Below are positions 63,376-64,000 of a stretch of DNA of 64,000 nucleotides, in pieces. This DNA comes from an uncultured Paracoccaceae bacterium (GTDB lineage Bacteria; Pseudomonadota; Alphaproteobacteria; Rhodobacterales; Rhodobacteraceae). The DNA lies in contig CANMUM010000005.1 of assembly GCA_947501025.1 (NCBI GenBank), positions 53,162 to 117,161 of the forward strand, in the 5' to 3' direction. The first letter of the stretch is position 1, and every line of letters begins with the position of its first letter. Made by a program: the position numbers and the translations under genes. Below the pieces are notes generated by a model. The model saw only the letters and a list, made by a program, of their open reading frames with translations. It searched no databases and was not told the origin of the DNA.

Positions 63376-63804
63376 ATGGCACAGCCGATTGCTTCATTTG
63401 AAGCCGAAGACGCCCTTATCGCTATCATGGTGGCAATTGCTGCGAGTGATGAAATGATGGAAACGTCAGAGCTTGTATCAATCGCGCGCATGGTTGACCA
63501 CTTACCTATTTTTGCCCAATATGACATTGATCGTATCGAAGCAATCTCTCAAACTGTTTATGATTTATTTGAAGAAGAAGATGGGCTTGACACTCTCTTC
63601 TCGCTTGTTAAAGATGCACTTCCTTCAGAGCTTTTCGAAACAGCCTATGCGCTGGCTTGTGATGTTGCCGCCGCCGATGGAAGATTGATGCAATCTGAGC
63701 TTTTATTGCTTGAAACCATTCGTCATGAATTTGATATACCAAGGCTTCACGGTGCAGCTATTGAGCTTGGATCCAAAGCACGCCACATGCGTTTACCTCA
63801 GTAA
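63376..63804 (+). CDS. TerB-family tellurite-resistance-like protein
   Basis: A 142-residue all-helical cytosolic protein of the TerB/DjlA-N family (ALIAIMVAIAASDEMMETSELVSI, then ALACDVAAADGRLMQSELLLLETIRHEFDI). The twin acidic motifs (D-x-x-x-x-x-E in both halves) could bind a metal. I chose the ATG at 63376, which has GGGAGA in front and begins the domain. It is not accompanied by other ter genes; role in tellurite resistance is only nominal. Confidence 0.9.
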   Translation: MAQPIASFEAEDALIAIMVAIAASDEMMETSELVSIARMVDHLPIFAQYDIDRIEAISQTVYDLFEEEDGLDTLFSLVKDALPSELFETAYALACDVAAADGRLMQSELLLLETIRHEFDIPRLHGAAIELGSKARHMRLPQ

Positions 63805-63862
63805 GAACTAAATATACGGTTATTTATTCAATTACATCTGAAACATTATTTATTGATCAGAC

Positions 63863-63891
63863 GCAGAATCTATTTTTCAAATAGATTCTGC
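63863..63891. terminator. perfect 13-bp hairpin after the TerB-like gene
   Basis: GCAGAATCTATTT and its exact complement AAATAGATTCTGC flank a 3-nt loop, 59 bp after the stop. No T-run follows, so a terminator is likely but not certain. Confidence 0.5.
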
Positions 63892-63982
63892 CATTGAAGG
63901 CATTACGGTTCCCCAACTGCCTTTTGATCACGAAAACGCACTTATATCTTGAAGTGGCTTACTGTTCTTTTTGTGGAGCATA

Positions 63983-64000
63983 ATGAGTTCTTTGGCATAT
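63983..64000 (+). CDS. start of a gene cut by the window edge
   Basis: ATGAGTTCTTTGGCATAT (six codons, MSSLAY) after TGGAGCATA, a good ribosome site. The product cannot be named from what is visible. Confidence 0.4.

Overview
The window reads as a chromosomal segment of a low-GC (roughly 40-45 % by eye) alphaproteobacterium, most probably of the Hyphomicrobiales (Rhizobiales) type and perhaps marine. The main evidence is a CtrA cell-cycle regulator, LexA boxes of the alphaproteobacterial GTTC-N7-GTTC form in front of recA, TrmFO, GluQRS, an Lrp-type PutR beside a bifunctional PutA, the pair pcm-tolC, and the rplU-rpmA-GNAT-obgE-proB order. Almost every long reading frame is an ordinary housekeeping gene. 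I see no rRNA, insertion sequence, prophage or CRISPR array. One tRNA gene (tRNA-Cys) is present.

Layout. 1-7.7 kb (minus strand): proB, obgE, then after a break a GNAT acetyltransferase, rpmA and rplU. This conserved cluster is split by a plus-strand block at 2.6-6.4 kb that carries a very acidic Val/Asp-rich protein, a Hint-domain protein and the methionine sulfoxide reductase pair msrPQ. 8.1-11.2 kb: a quaternary-amine (betaine/choline/TMAO type) ABC transporter with a 20-bp palindrome upstream and a terminator hairpin after the binding-protein gene. 11.6-17.0 kb: bolA-grxD, a zapA-like gene with a small coiled-coil partner, alaS and recA. 17.2-21.8 kb: sulfotransferase, rsmB, a glycosyltransferase, fabG and fabD. 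22.0-26.0 kb: an RTX protein with a lipase-like N-terminus and an exact internal duplication, bolA beside a J-domain protein, and a FadL-like porin. 26.1-30.1 kb: putA and its divergent regulator. 30.3-36.8 kb: gyrA, an outer-membrane protein, trmFO, gluQ, hisI and an Fe-S scaffold protein. 36.9-42.1 kb: an unlisted 42-residue membrane microprotein gene under paired LexA boxes, then recG, ligA and ctrA. 42.5-47.4 kb: a small membrane protein, a hydrolase, a glycosyltransferase, tkt and mtgA. 47.5-52.9 kb: Suv3-like helicase, S4 protein, fdxA, SCP2 protein, lipase-like hydrolase and a HisN-like phosphatase. 53.0-56.5 kb: an XRE regulator, a YeeE/YedE pair, tolC, pcm and tRNA-Cys. 56.6-64.0 kb: glpD, a squalene-synthase-like protein, cimA, a DUF6680-like membrane protein, cysS, a hydrolase, a TerB-like protein and the start of one more gene.

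The most interesting item is the microprotein at 36902-37030. It encodes about 42 residues with one C-terminal hydrophobic helix. Its promoter region is a perfect 17-bp inverted repeat in which each arm is a complete LexA box, and a -35-like TTGACG sits between the arms. recA in this same window has a similar inverted pair of boxes, one of them degenerate. By analogy with SidA of Caulobacter, a small SOS-induced inner-membrane division inhibitor, this may be an undescribed SOS checkpoint microprotein. That role is inference; the operator architecture is directly visible. Second in interest is the 2.6-4.7 kb pair: a 276-residue protein with only two Lys and no Arg or Cys, next to a Hint-domain protein.
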